Shown: piece after piece, positions 34,208 through 42,196 of the stretch
How the letters are laid out: the number at the start of each line of letters is the position of its first letter
Numbering within the stretch: position 1 is the first letter of the stretch
DNA from: JACKII01 sp041687435
Lineage (GTDB): Bacteria; Pseudomonadota; Alphaproteobacteria; Bin95
Length of the DNA: 64,000 nt
Direction of reading: 5' to 3'
Assembly: GCA_041687435.1 (NCBI GenBank)
Contig: JAWLBX010000004.1
Location: 124,001 to 188,000 of the forward strand
Program-made: the position numbers and the translations under genes
The notes under the pieces: model-generated
Told to the model about the DNA's origin: nothing
Databases searched by the model: none
What the model saw: the letters and a program-made list of their open reading frames with translations, nothing else

Positions 34208-35471
34208 CGATCCGCTCCTTCCCGCCCATATAGGGCCGCAGCACCTCCGGCACGATCACGGAGCCATCGGCCTGCTGGCAGTTTTCCAGCACGGCCACCA
34301 GCGTGCGCCCGACCGCCAGGCCGGAGCCGTTGAGGGTGTGGCAGAACACGTTGCCCTTGCCTTCCGCCGGCTTGAAACGTGCATTCATGCGCCGGGCCTG
34401 GAAGTCGCCGCAGTTGGAACAGGAACTGATCTCGCGATAGGCGTTCTGGCCGGGCAGCCATACCTCGATGTCATAGGTTTTGCGCGCGCCGAAGCCGGTG
34501 TCGCCGGCGCACAACACGATGACGCGATAGGCAAGGCCGAGGCGTTTCAGCACCTCCTCCGCACAGGCGGTCATGCGCTCGTGCTCGGCTTTGGACTGGT
34601 CCGGCGTGGTGATTGAGACCAATTCCACCTTCTCGAACTGATGCTGGCGGATCATGCCGCGGGTGTCGCGCCCGGCAGAGCCGGCCTCGGAGCGGAAGCA
34701 CAAGGTGTGCGCGGTCCGGCGGATCGGCAGGTCGGCCTCGGCCAGAATCTCGCCAGCCACCAGATTGGTCATGGTAATTTCGGACGTGGCCGTGAGCCAA
34801 TAGCCGTCCGTCGTTTGGAAACTGTCCTCCGCGAACTTGGGCAACTGGCCGGTGCCATAGAGCGCCGCATCGCGCACCAGAACCGGCGGGTTGGTCTCGC
34901 TATAGCCGTGTTCCTCGGTCTGCAGGTCCAGCATGAATTGGGCCAGCGCCCGGTGCAGGCGCGCGACTTGCCCCTGCATCACGACGAAACGGGCGCCGGA
35001 GAGTTTGGCGGCGCGCTCGAAATCCAGCCCGCCCAGGCCCTCGCCGATGGCGGCGTGATCCTTCGGCTCGAAATCGAACACAGGCGGTTCGCCAACACGG
35101 CGTAACTCCACGTTGGCGTTCTCATCTGGGCCATCCGGCACGTCGTCCGCCAGCACGTTTGGCAGGATGGAGAGCAGCGCCTCGATTTCTTCCGCCGCCG
35201 CTTTCTCGTCGGCCTCGGCGGTGCTGGCCTTGTCCTTCAGGCCTTCCACCTCCGCCATCAGGCCCGAGGCATCCTCGCCCTTGCCCTTTGCTTGGCCGAT
35301 CAGCTTGGAGAGTTCCTTGCGGCGCGACTGCACGTCCTGAAAGGCGGTTTGCGCGGCGCGGCGGCGTTCATCCAGCGCCAAGATGCGCTGGGACGCAGGC
35401 TCGGCGCCGCGCCGTGCCAGCGCCCGGTCCAGGGCTTCGGGCTCGGCGCGGATCCAGCGCAGGTCTAGCAT
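34197..35471 (-). CDS. serS: Seryl-tRNA synthetase
   Basis: 424-aa class II synthetase charging tRNA-Ser. The N-terminal coiled-coil arm covers about 30-100 (RRKELSKLIGQAKGKGED and a charged helix). The core has TSEITMTNLVAGE, motif 2 FRSEAGSAGRDTRGMIRQHQF and motif 3 LAVGRTLVAVLEN. It lies 3 bp after tatC and overlaps surE by 11 bp, in the conserved tat-serS-surE order. Confidence 0.97.
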   Translation of the reverse strand: MLDLRWIRAEPEALDRALARRGAEPASQRILALDERRRAAQTAFQDVQSRRKELSKLIGQAKGKGEDASGLMAEVEGLKDKASTAEADEKAAAEEIEALLSILPNVLADDVPDGPDENANVELRRVGEPPVFDFEPKDHAAIGEGLGGLDFERAAKLSGARFVVMQGQVARLHRALAQFMLDLQTEEHGYSETNPPVLVRDAALYGTGQLPKFAEDSFQTTDGYWLTATSEITMTNLVAGEILAEADLPIRRTAHTLCFRSEAGSAGRDTRGMIRQHQFEKVELVSITTPDQSKAEHERMTACAEEVLKRLGLAYRVIVLCAGDTGFGARKTYDIEVWLPGQNAYREISSCSNCGDFQARRMNARFKPAEGKGNVFCHTLNGSGLAVGRTLVAVLENCQQADGSVIVPEVLRPYMGGKERIGGV

Positions 35472-35474
35472 TGG

Positions 35475-36296
35475 TTATTCGTCCTCGTCGTCGTCTAATG
35501 CGGCCTCGCGCTCGGCGCGTTTGCGCTCGACCAGGCGGGCCATGAAGATCGAGATTTCATAAAGGATCAGCCCCGGCACGGCGAGGCCGATCTGGCTGAT
35601 GATATCCGGTGGGGTCAGCACGGCCGCGCACACGAACACGATCACCACGGCGTATTTGCGCTTGCGCGCCAGCGTATCCGCGGTGACCAAGCCGACGCGG
35701 GCAAGCAAGGTCAGCGCCACCGGCATCTGGAAAAACAGGCCGAAAGCGAAAATCAGCTTCATTACCAGACTGAGATATTCGCCGACCTTGGCTTCCAACT
35801 GGATCGGCAACCCGCCCGCAACGTTGGCGGTTTCGAATGACAGAAAAAAGTTCCAGGCCAGCGGAAAGATGAAGAAATAGACCGTGGACCCACCCAGGAA
35901 AAACAGAACAGGCGTTGCAACCAGGTAGGGGAGAAACGCACCTTTCTCATTGGAATAAAGACCTGGTGCAATGAAACGGTAAAGCTGACTGGCAATGATT
36001 GGAAAAGATATAAAGAGCGCAGCAAAGAACGAAACCTTGATGTATGTGAAAAAGGTCTCGGTCAGGCTGGTATAAATCATGCGGCGCCCGGTTTCGCCGT
36101 GGAATTGGTCGGCCAGCGGTTGCACCAGGAAGCCAAAAATTTCCTCGGCAAAATAATAGCAGACGAAGAAGCATAGAAATAGCGCCAGCAGCGAATACAT
36201 CAGCCGCTGCCGCAGTTCGACCAGGTGTTCGATCAGCGGCGCCCGGGTATCCTCATGCTGCGCCTCCTCTTCCTCTCGGCTCGGGCGTTTGGTCAT
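35475..36296 (-). CDS. tatC: Sec-independent protein translocase TatC
   Basis: 273-aa six-helix core of the twin-arginine translocase, binding signal peptides of folded exported proteins. The N-terminal cytoplasmic HLVELRQRLMYSLLALF and the loop with YTSLTETFFTYIKVSFFAALFISFPIIASQLYRFIAPGLYSNEK (read in sections) are hallmarks, including the Glu of LTETF. The tail is highly acidic (DDDEDE). ATG overlaps the tatB stop (ATGA). Confidence 0.96.
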   Translation of the reverse strand: MTKRPSREEEEAQHEDTRAPLIEHLVELRQRLMYSLLALFLCFFVCYYFAEEIFGFLVQPLADQFHGETGRRMIYTSLTETFFTYIKVSFFAALFISFPIIASQLYRFIAPGLYSNEKGAFLPYLVATPVLFFLGGSTVYFFIFPLAWNFFLSFETANVAGGLPIQLEAKVGEYLSLVMKLIFAFGLFFQMPVALTLLARVGLVTADTLARKRKYAVVIVFVCAAVLTPPDIISQIGLAVPGLILYEISIFMARLVERKRAEREAALDDDEDE

Positions 36297-36673
36297 GAGG
36301 CGTTTGTCGAGCTGCTGGGGTTCGACTCTGCTGGCGTATCGCCTTCTGCCGCTGCCGGCGGCTCGGCCGGTGCCAGGGTTTTAGGGTCCGGTGGCTGGGT
36401 GGAAGCAGGCTTGACGGAATCATCCACATCGTTGTTCAGATATCGGTCGATCGCGCGCGGATTGGTGGCGTCAGTGACGGTTTTCTGCAGTTCGCGCAGG
36501 TCTTCCTGGCGGGCAATATCGTCGATTCCATCCTGGAACTGCCGCACCATGCGCCGCAACTGGCCGACATACTTGCCGAACGTATGCAGCGCACCGGGCA
36601 GATCCTTCGGCCCGATCACGATCAGGGCGACAATGCCAACGACAAATAATTCGGTCCAGCCGATATCCAGCAT
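36293..36673 (-). CDS. tatB: Sec-independent protein translocase TatB
   Basis: 126-aa protein with one N-terminal membrane helix (MLDIGWTELFVVGIVALIVIGP), the conserved Glu8 and GPKDLP hinge, then an amphipathic helix (GKYVGQLRRMVRQFQDGI) and a disordered Pro/Ser tail. It forms the signal-peptide receptor with TatC. Overlaps tatC by 4 bp; tatA is 44 bp upstream. Confidence 0.95.
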   Translation of the reverse strand: MLDIGWTELFVVGIVALIVIGPKDLPGALHTFGKYVGQLRRMVRQFQDGIDDIARQEDLRELQKTVTDATNPRAIDRYLNNDVDDSVKPASTQPPDPKTLAPAEPPAAAEGDTPAESNPSSSTNAS

Positions 36674-36717
36674 CGCTTTAACAGCCCTTCACGGCCGACG
36701 CGTGCGGCGCGGAGCGG

Positions 36718-36951
36718 TTAGCTCTGCGCCGAGTCTTTCTGCTGGGTAGTGCTTTGCTGGGTGGTGCCCTGCTCCACTTTCTCGGCCGGCTTGGATACCT
36801 GGGCCGTATCCTCTTCCTCGTCCTTCATGCCGGCCTTAAAGCTTTTGATGCCCTTCGCCATATCGCCCATCAGACGCGGAATCCGGCCTGCGCCGAACAG
36901 CACGACGATGATCAGGACAACAATCAGGATTTGCCAAATGCTGATCCCCAT
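36718..36951 (-). CDS. tatA: Sec-independent protein translocase TatA
   Basis: 77-aa pore-forming/membrane-thinning component. Single membrane helix (IWQILIVVLIIVVLFGAGRIP) with the F-G hinge, amphipathic helix to about residue 42, then an acidic and Gln/Ser/Thr-rich tail. AAGGAG lies 8 nt upstream of the ATG. First gene of tatA-tatB-tatC-serS-surE. Confidence 0.95.
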   Translation of the reverse strand: MGISIWQILIVVLIIVVLFGAGRIPRLMGDMAKGIKSFKAGMKDEEEDTAQVSKPAEKVEQGTTQQSTTQQKDSAQS

Positions 36952-37014
36952 GGGATCGCTCCTTCACATGTGAGAACGGCGTTCCATCTAGGCGGACTTA
37001 TCGCAGAAAGCCGA

Positions 37015-37035
37015 CGCCGGGGCAACGCACCGGCG
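37015..37035 (-). terminator. Weak hairpin after the FbpC-like ABC gene
   Basis: 6-bp stem CGCCGG/CCGGCG (37015-37020 with 37030-37035) 10 bp past the ABC stop. A short TTTCTG follows on the minus strand. It may separate the ABC transcript from tatA; support is modest. Confidence 0.35.
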
Positions 37036-37044
37036 CATGGCTCT

Positions 37045-38172
37045 TTAGACGCGGGGAGATTCCGCCCTGGGAAAGACCAGTGCCGCCCCAGCCGGTATGG
37101 AGACGTTGACTTGGTCGCCCTCGTCCAAGGGGCCATCCTGCCCGGCGCGGGCGGTCAGGGGCAGCTTGAAGCCATCCACATCCAACTGATAAAGCGTCGA
37201 GCGGCCGAGCGGCCGTTTCAGCGCGACAGTGCCGCCATTGCAACGCCCGCAGCCGGCCGGCCCCAGGGCGACGTGCAACTGATCCGGGCGCACCAGCACC
37301 TCCACCGATGTACCGGACGGCAGGTCCGGCGTTTCGACCAGGCCGGCGGGCGTCCAGCAGGTGCCGTCCTGCACGGTGGCGGTGAACCGGTTCACTTCAC
37401 CGAAGAAGCTGGCGACAAAGGGGGTGCGCGGGTGTTGGTACAGTTCAGCCGGGGTGCCGACCTGTTCGATCACGCCGTCATTCAGCAGCGCGATGCGGTC
37501 GGCCATGAACATGGCTTCCTCTGCATCATGCGTCACCATGATGGCGGTTGTGCCGGTATTCTTCAGCACGCGCACGGTTTCGGCCCGCAGGCTCTGCCGC
37601 AGGCTGGCGTCCAGACCGGAAAAAGGCTCGTCCAGCAGGATGACACTGGGTTCAGGGGCCAGCGCACGGGCCAACGCCACGCGCTGCTTCTGGCCGCCGG
37701 ACAATTGATCCGGATAGGCATCCGCCTTATCCGCAAGGCCGACTTCCTCCAGCATTGCCATCGCTCGCGCCCGTTTGACGCCATTGCGCAGGCGTTTAAG
37801 GCCGAAGCCGATGTTTTCCACGACCGTCAGGTGCGGGAACAGCGCGAAATCCTGGAACATAAAACCGATCCGGCGTTGTTCGGCCGGCAAACACCGCTTG
37901 CCACCGCTTACCACCTGGCCGCGCAAACTGATCGAGCCGCTGTCCGGGATTTCCAGACCGGCGATCAGGCGCAGGGTTGTGGTCTTGCCGCAGCCGGACG
38001 GGCCAAGCAACGCCAGGATCTCGCCTTCGCCGACGGATAGGCTGATTCCATGCACACCGGCCCGACTTTCAACCTTGGCGCTGGGATAGTCCAGGTGAAC
38101 ATCGCGCAGATCGACGGCAATGCCGCGGGCAACGCTGCCGTGCCATTCGGTTTCTTCGCCATGATAGACCAT
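37045..38172 (-). CDS. ABC transporter ATP-binding protein (FbpC/PotA-like), orphan
   Basis: 375-aa importer ATPase. Walker A GPSGCGKTTTLRL, Q-loop FMFQDFALFPHLT, signature LSGGQKQRVALARAL, Walker B VILLDEPFSGLD and H-loop VTHDAEEA are all intact. The C-terminal TOBE-like domain contains VRPDQLHVA. The FFGEVNRF segment and domain layout resemble Fe3+ (FbpC) or spermidine/putrescine ATPases. No permease or binding protein is adjacent, so it must serve partners encoded elsewhere. It sits between scpB and tatA, an unusual place, with a Fur-like box 64 bp upstream of its ATG, which favours iron. Confidence 0.87.
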   Translation of the reverse strand: MVYHGEETEWHGSVARGIAVDLRDVHLDYPSAKVESRAGVHGISLSVGEGEILALLGPSGCGKTTTLRLIAGLEIPDSGSISLRGQVVSGGKRCLPAEQRRIGFMFQDFALFPHLTVVENIGFGLKRLRNGVKRARAMAMLEEVGLADKADAYPDQLSGGQKQRVALARALAPEPSVILLDEPFSGLDASLRQSLRAETVRVLKNTGTTAIMVTHDAEEAMFMADRIALLNDGVIEQVGTPAELYQHPRTPFVASFFGEVNRFTATVQDGTCWTPAGLVETPDLPSGTSVEVLVRPDQLHVALGPAGCGRCNGGTVALKRPLGRSTLYQLDVDGFKLPLTARAGQDGPLDEGDQVNVSIPAGAALVFPRAESPRV

Positions 38173-38235
38173 GCTGAACCGCTACTCCCTCGCGGCTTGC
38201 GGACCGATGCGTACATCCTTCGTTTAACTAAGTAA

Positions 38236-38250
38236 TGCAAATCATTCGCA
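38236..38250. promoter_or_regulatory. Candidate Fur-type iron box upstream of the ABC ATPase
   Basis: TGCAAATCATTCGCA: a 7-1-7 near-palindrome (6 of 7 pairs) fitting the Fur pattern TG-N2-AAT-N-ATT-N2-CA at every fixed position. On the minus strand it falls between TTGCGG and TACTTA, hexamers 17 nt apart, a possible though weak promoter. It differs at one base from the inverse of the box before erpA. Confidence 0.6.
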
Positions 38251-38274
38251 GCCGCAACCTTTAACCTCGGGATT

Positions 38275-38877
38275 TTAGGCGGATCCGTCCTTGGCGGCAA
38301 TCTGACCCTCGCTATCGGCCGGGGCGGCGGGGTCCAGGTTCAACAGGGATGCCGTATCAAGCATGCCGGCGGCGCGGAGGTCATCCATGCCCGGCAGATC
38401 GTTCAGGCTGGCCAGCCCGAACGCTTTCAGAAACGCCGGCGTTGTCAGCCAGGTGAGAGGGCGGCCAGGCACGTCCTTGCGCGGGCCGGGCTTGATCCAG
38501 CCGGTGTCCAGCAGCCCGTCGATGGTGGAACTGCCCACGGAAACGCCGCGGATGGCCTCGATTTCCGGTCGGGTCACCGGCTGCTGATAGGCGATGATAG
38601 CCAACGTTTCCTCCATTGCCCTGGTGAGCCGCCGTTCCTCGCGTTTGGTGAGAGCCAGGGCCGGGCCAAGGTCTGGCGCGGTGCGAAAATGCCATTTTCC
38701 GCCCAACTGGACCGGCTCGACGCCCCGTCCGGCATAGTCCAGACGCAGGCGCTCAATCACGGACGAGGCTTTGATACCCGGCGGCAGGCGCTTGGCAATA
38801 TCGGCCTCGCTCATCGGCTCGGATGCGGCGAAGAGCAGCGCTTCGACCAGCCGGGCGGCTTCCAGAAGATCATCCAT
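38275..38877 (-). CDS. scpB: Segregation and condensation protein B
   Basis: 200-aa winged-helix kleisin partner of SMC-ScpA. Two tandem winged helices: LVEALLFAASEPMSEADIAKRLP (about 10-32) and EETLAIIAYQQPVTRPEIEAIRGV (about 85-110) followed by GLLDTGWIKPGPRKDVPGRPLTWLTT. The start at ATG 38877 gives the family N-terminus and overlaps scpA by 8 bp; a longer open frame upstream is within scpA. Confidence 0.93.
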   Translation of the reverse strand: MDDLLEAARLVEALLFAASEPMSEADIAKRLPPGIKASSVIERLRLDYAGRGVEPVQLGGKWHFRTAPDLGPALALTKREERRLTRAMEETLAIIAYQQPVTRPEIEAIRGVSVGSSTIDGLLDTGWIKPGPRKDVPGRPLTWLTTPAFLKAFGLASLNDLPGMDDLRAAGMLDTASLLNLDPAAPADSEGQIAAKDGSA

Positions 38878-39664
38878 CGCTCGGTTCCTCCGGTGCAACG
38901 GGGCCGGCCGTACCAGCGTCGCAGCGCTGGGAAAGATACAACGGGCCGTAGGTCTCGTCCTGCCGCAACCGGACATGCCCGGCCTTTGCCATCTCAAGGC
39001 TGGCAACGAACGACGCGGCGAGGGCAGAGCGGCTTTGGATGCCCGGTTGCAGCCCCTTCGGCAGGAAGCTGCGCAAGTCTCCCCACGCGGGCAGGGTGCC
39101 GACCAGCCGTTCCAGCCGCGCCATCGCATCCTCGACCGAGGTGAGGAGGCCGGGATCGACGGTTAACACCGGCGCCGGTGTGCGGCGGGCCATCAGCGCG
39201 CCATAGGCGCGCAGCAGGCTGGTGAAGTCCGCCGTCCAATCCGCCTGTTTGTGCACGGGCAGTCCCTCCGGCACACCGCGCGGCAGCCAGTCCCGACCCA
39301 GGCGTGGCAGGGCGAACAGGCGTTTGGCGGCCTGCTGCATCGCCTCTAGCCGGCGCATCTGCTCGGCCAGTGCCTCCGCCATTTCGGTGGCGCTGCGCCC
39401 GTCCGGCGCAGGCACGTCCCGCGGCAGCAGCAGGCGCGATTTCAGATAGGCGAGCCAGGCGGCCATGACCAGGTATTCGGCTGCAACTTCCAACCGGGCG
39501 GTCTTCGCCCCGGCGATGAATGCCAGATACTGGTCCGCCAGCGCAGAGATGGAGAGGGCGGTCAGGTCGATCTTGCGGTCGCGGGCGAGGGTCAGCAGCA
39601 GGTCGATCGGGCCCTCATAGCCCGCCAGATCGACCGTCCATTCCTCGCCCTGTTCCGGTTCCAA
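38870..39664 (-). CDS. scpA: Segregation and condensation protein A (kleisin)
   Basis: 264-aa kleisin linking the SMC heads. The N-terminus has YEGPIDLLLTLARDRKIDLTALSISALADQYLAFI and EYLVMAAWLAYLKSRLLLP, the family hallmark, with a C-terminal winged helix ending in a Pro/Glu tail. The start appears to be TTG 39664, with GGAGGG about 10 nt upstream; no ATG precedes the conserved region. scpB follows with an 8-bp overlap. Confidence 0.93.
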   Translation of the reverse strand: MEPEQGEEWTVDLAGYEGPIDLLLTLARDRKIDLTALSISALADQYLAFIAGAKTARLEVAAEYLVMAAWLAYLKSRLLLPRDVPAPDGRSATEMAEALAEQMRRLEAMQQAAKRLFALPRLGRDWLPRGVPEGLPVHKQADWTADFTSLLRAYGALMARRTPAPVLTVDPGLLTSVEDAMARLERLVGTLPAWGDLRSFLPKGLQPGIQSRSALAASFVASLEMAKAGHVRLRQDETYGPLYLSQRCDAGTAGPVAPEEPSDG

Positions 39665-39683
39665 GTGGCCCGGCCCTCCGCGG

Positions 39684-40367
39684 CTAGGTGAAAATGCTGA
39701 GGATCAGCCAGAGCAACGTCCCCACCACATATTCGATTGCGTACCAGACGAAATTGAGATTCAGGCCCAGTTCACCCCCCAGCATCGGCAGGATGAAGAT
39801 CAGGCCCAGAACGATGAAAAAGCCATAAGGCTCCACTTGGTCCAACCGCCGGGCGAACGGCCGCGGCAGCAGGCCAACGGCGATGCGCCCGCCGTCCAGC
39901 GGCGGGATCGGTATCATGTTGAAGGTTGCGAGTATCAGGTTGATGATGATTGACTTTTCAATCACCAGCGCTGTCCACTGCTGCGCGACATCCGGCAGGA
40001 AGCCGATGAAATTAAACAAGGCGGCCGACAGGCAGGCCAACAGGATGTTGATTCCGGGGCCAGCGGCTGCCACCCAAATCATATCCCAGCGCGGGTTGCG
40101 CAGGCGATAGAACGCCACCGGCACCGGCTTGGCATAGCCGAACAGAAACGGCGAGCCGAACACCAGCAGCATGCCGGGAATGATCAGCGTGCCGACAGGG
40201 TCGACATGGCGGATTGGGTTAAAGGTGACCCGGCCCAGTCGGTAGGCGGTATCATCACCCAGTTTCCACGCCATCCAGCCGTGCGCGGCTTCGTGGAAGG
40301 TGATGGCGATCAGCACCGGCAGCGCCCAGACCGAAAACATCAATATCGTGTGGGAAAGTTGATCCAT
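39684..40367 (-). CDS. Site-2-protease-like M50 metalloprotease
   Basis: 227-aa integral-membrane zinc protease. The first motif HEAAH (residues 26-30, ITFHEAAHGWMAWKLGD) and the second NMIPIPPLDGGR supply the zinc ligands; GRVTFNPIRHVDPVGT is typical of the bacterial Rip-like subgroup lacking a PDZ domain. It may cleave membrane-bound regulators, but the target is unknown. ATG 40367 replaces a longer non-hydrophobic extension. It lies between nagZ (10 bp) and scpA (19 bp). Confidence 0.9.
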   Translation of the reverse strand: MDQLSHTILMFSVWALPVLIAITFHEAAHGWMAWKLGDDTAYRLGRVTFNPIRHVDPVGTLIIPGMLLVFGSPFLFGYAKPVPVAFYRLRNPRWDMIWVAAAGPGINILLACLSAALFNFIGFLPDVAQQWTALVIEKSIIINLILATFNMIPIPPLDGGRIAVGLLPRPFARRLDQVEPYGFFIVLGLIFILPMLGGELGLNLNFVWYAIEYVVGTLLWLILSIFT

Positions 40368-40377
40368 GATTCTGCCT

Positions 40378-41388
40378 TCAGGCCACCGCGGCGAGCAATT
40401 CCGCCAGCCGGGCCATGCCGGCGCCGGGGTCAAATTCTTTGGCGGCAGGACGGACCGCCCGTTGCCAGCGCGCAGCCGCCGTGTCGCTCAACGGGCCGAT
40501 CGCTTGCGCCACTGCCCGCATCTCGGTCATGTCACCATTGCAGTGCAGCACCGCATCGCAACCGGCCGCGATGGCCAGCGCGGCCCGCTCGTCCAGCGGC
40601 CCGCCAAGCGCCTGCATGGACAAATCGTCGGACAGCAGAAAGCCGTCGAAACCGATCCAGCCGCGCACGATCTCGCCAATGACCGTTGCCGACCAGGTTG
40701 CAGGAATGCCCGGGTCGATGGCGGTATAGTCGATATGCGCTGTCATCCCCAGAGGCAGGTCGTTGAGGGCCCGGAAGGGTGCGAAATCCACTGCCTGCAA
40801 ATCTGTCAAAGAGGCATCGACCGTTGGCAGGGCATGGTGGCTGTCCACCTGTGCCCGCCCGTGTCCCGGCACATGCTTCGCCACCGGCAGCACGCCGCCT
40901 GCCAACAGCCCGTTGGCCATATGGCGGCCAAGGATGGAGACAATTTCCGATGTTGGCCCGAACGCGCGGTCGCCGATCACCTGTGTTGCGACATCGGGGG
41001 CCAGAACGTCCAGCACTGGAGCGCAAGCTATATCGATCCCGAGCCCTGCGCAATCATGCGCGATCAGGCGGCCAGTAAGCCAGGCCGCTTCGGCTGCGGT
41101 GTCACCGCCCAGCCCTGCGATCATGGCTGCGGCGGGCAGGGCATGCCAATGCGGCGGCCTCAGGCGGGCGACACGGCCGCCCTCCTGGTCTATCAACACC
41201 GGCGCATCCGCGCGCCCAACCGCCTCGCGCAGGGAGGCGACAAGGGCCCGCACTTGGGCGGGGGTGTCGATATTGCGGGCGAACAGGATAAAGCCCAGCG
41301 GCTGGACTTCGGCAAAAAACGCCCGCTCCTCCGCGGTTAGATTGAGGCCGCTCAGGCCGAACAGGCCGGCATTAGGGCGAGATGACAA
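40378..41388 (-). CDS. nagZ: Beta-N-acetylhexosaminidase
   Basis: 336-aa cytoplasmic GH3 enzyme removing GlcNAc from anhydro-muropeptides in peptidoglycan recycling. Motifs are ILFARNIDTPAQ, LIDQEGGRVARL, KHVPGHGRAQVDSHHALP (His-Asp acid/base loop) and LLSDDLSMQAL with the nucleophile Asp. The start is uncertain: TTG 41388, with AAAGG 9 nt upstream, gives the family length; GTG 41421 has no ribosome site and a non-conserved extension. Either way it overlaps the SPOR gene. Confidence 0.93.
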   Translation of the reverse strand: MSSRPNAGLFGLSGLNLTAEERAFFAEVQPLGFILFARNIDTPAQVRALVASLREAVGRADAPVLIDQEGGRVARLRPPHWHALPAAAMIAGLGGDTAAEAAWLTGRLIAHDCAGLGIDIACAPVLDVLAPDVATQVIGDRAFGPTSEIVSILGRHMANGLLAGGVLPVAKHVPGHGRAQVDSHHALPTVDASLTDLQAVDFAPFRALNDLPLGMTAHIDYTAIDPGIPATWSATVIGEIVRGWIGFDGFLLSDDLSMQALGGPLDERAALAIAAGCDAVLHCNGDMTEMRAVAQAIGPLSDTAAARWQRAVRPAAKEFDPGAGMARLAELLAAVA

Positions 41389-42196
41389 TGCAGGGCACCT
41401 TTCGTCCCTTGAGCTGTGCACAGAGCAATTCGGCCAAGGCCTCGTCGATCAAAGGGCCGCCCTGCACGCGGTAATAAACGCCGCTGTTGTTGGTCTCGAA
41501 CCGTTCATAACTGGGCGTCAGGCGGCTGAGAAGATCCGGATGGCGGTCTGCGACCCGCTTCCATTCCGCCGCTGCCTGCTCCTCCGTCCGGACAGAGGCG
41601 ATCTGGATGCGGTACTGCTCGGAGGGCTCATCCGGGCTTGCTGCAGCCGGGGGCTGTGGCGGGATCGGTTGCGACGGTACGGAGGGCGTGGCAGCGGTGG
41701 AGTCCTGATCCCGCTCGGGCGATGTGGGGCGCATTTCGGGGGGAAGCCCTGTCTGCTTCGCCGCGTCTTCCACAGCCTCGTTAGATTCGGGTGTGGGGAC
41801 AGATTCGGGTGCGGGGACGGGTGTTTGTTCCGCATCCTGGGCCTCGGCCTGCGCGGTAACGCCGGCCTGATCCAGCGGCCGTTCGGGCATGGCCAGCAGA
41901 TCCTGTCCCCGCCCAGTTTCCGTACCCGGAGCGACACTTTCGTAAATGGGCTGGTCCTGATTGGGCACCAATCCAGTCTGATCCTCTGGCGCACGGCGTT
42001 CCGGCAGGCTGGGCGCGGTAATCACCGGTGCAGGGCCTGGCGGCGGTCCAGTCAGAACCCAGACAGCCAGCGTTGCGGCCAACAGCGCTGCGAATCCCAA
42101 CACAAACCAGCGGAACCACCGGCCGAATGGCCCTGTGGCCCCCTCCTCGTGCTCCGGATCGTCATTGCGGGGTGACGGATCGCGGCGAAACCACAC
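41372..42196 (-). CDS. SPOR-domain membrane protein
   Basis: 274-aa bitopic protein: a cytoplasmic acidic head, one membrane helix (WFVLGFAALLAATLAVWVL, about 30-48), a long Pro/Glu/Gln-rich linker, and a C-terminal SPOR domain (YRIQIASVRTEEQAAAEWKRVA ... YYRVQGGPLIDEALAELLC) that binds denuded septal glycan. Probably a division-site murein-binding protein. GTG 42196 directly follows the argS stop, so translation is coupled. Its place between argS and nagZ is typical of alphaproteobacteria. Confidence 0.9.
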   Translation of the reverse strand: MWFRRDPSPRNDDPEHEEGATGPFGRWFRWFVLGFAALLAATLAVWVLTGPPPGPAPVITAPSLPERRAPEDQTGLVPNQDQPIYESVAPGTETGRGQDLLAMPERPLDQAGVTAQAEAQDAEQTPVPAPESVPTPESNEAVEDAAKQTGLPPEMRPTSPERDQDSTAATPSVPSQPIPPQPPAAASPDEPSEQYRIQIASVRTEEQAAAEWKRVADRHPDLLSRLTPSYERFETNNSGVYYRVQGGPLIDEALAELLCAQLKGRKVPCIVISP

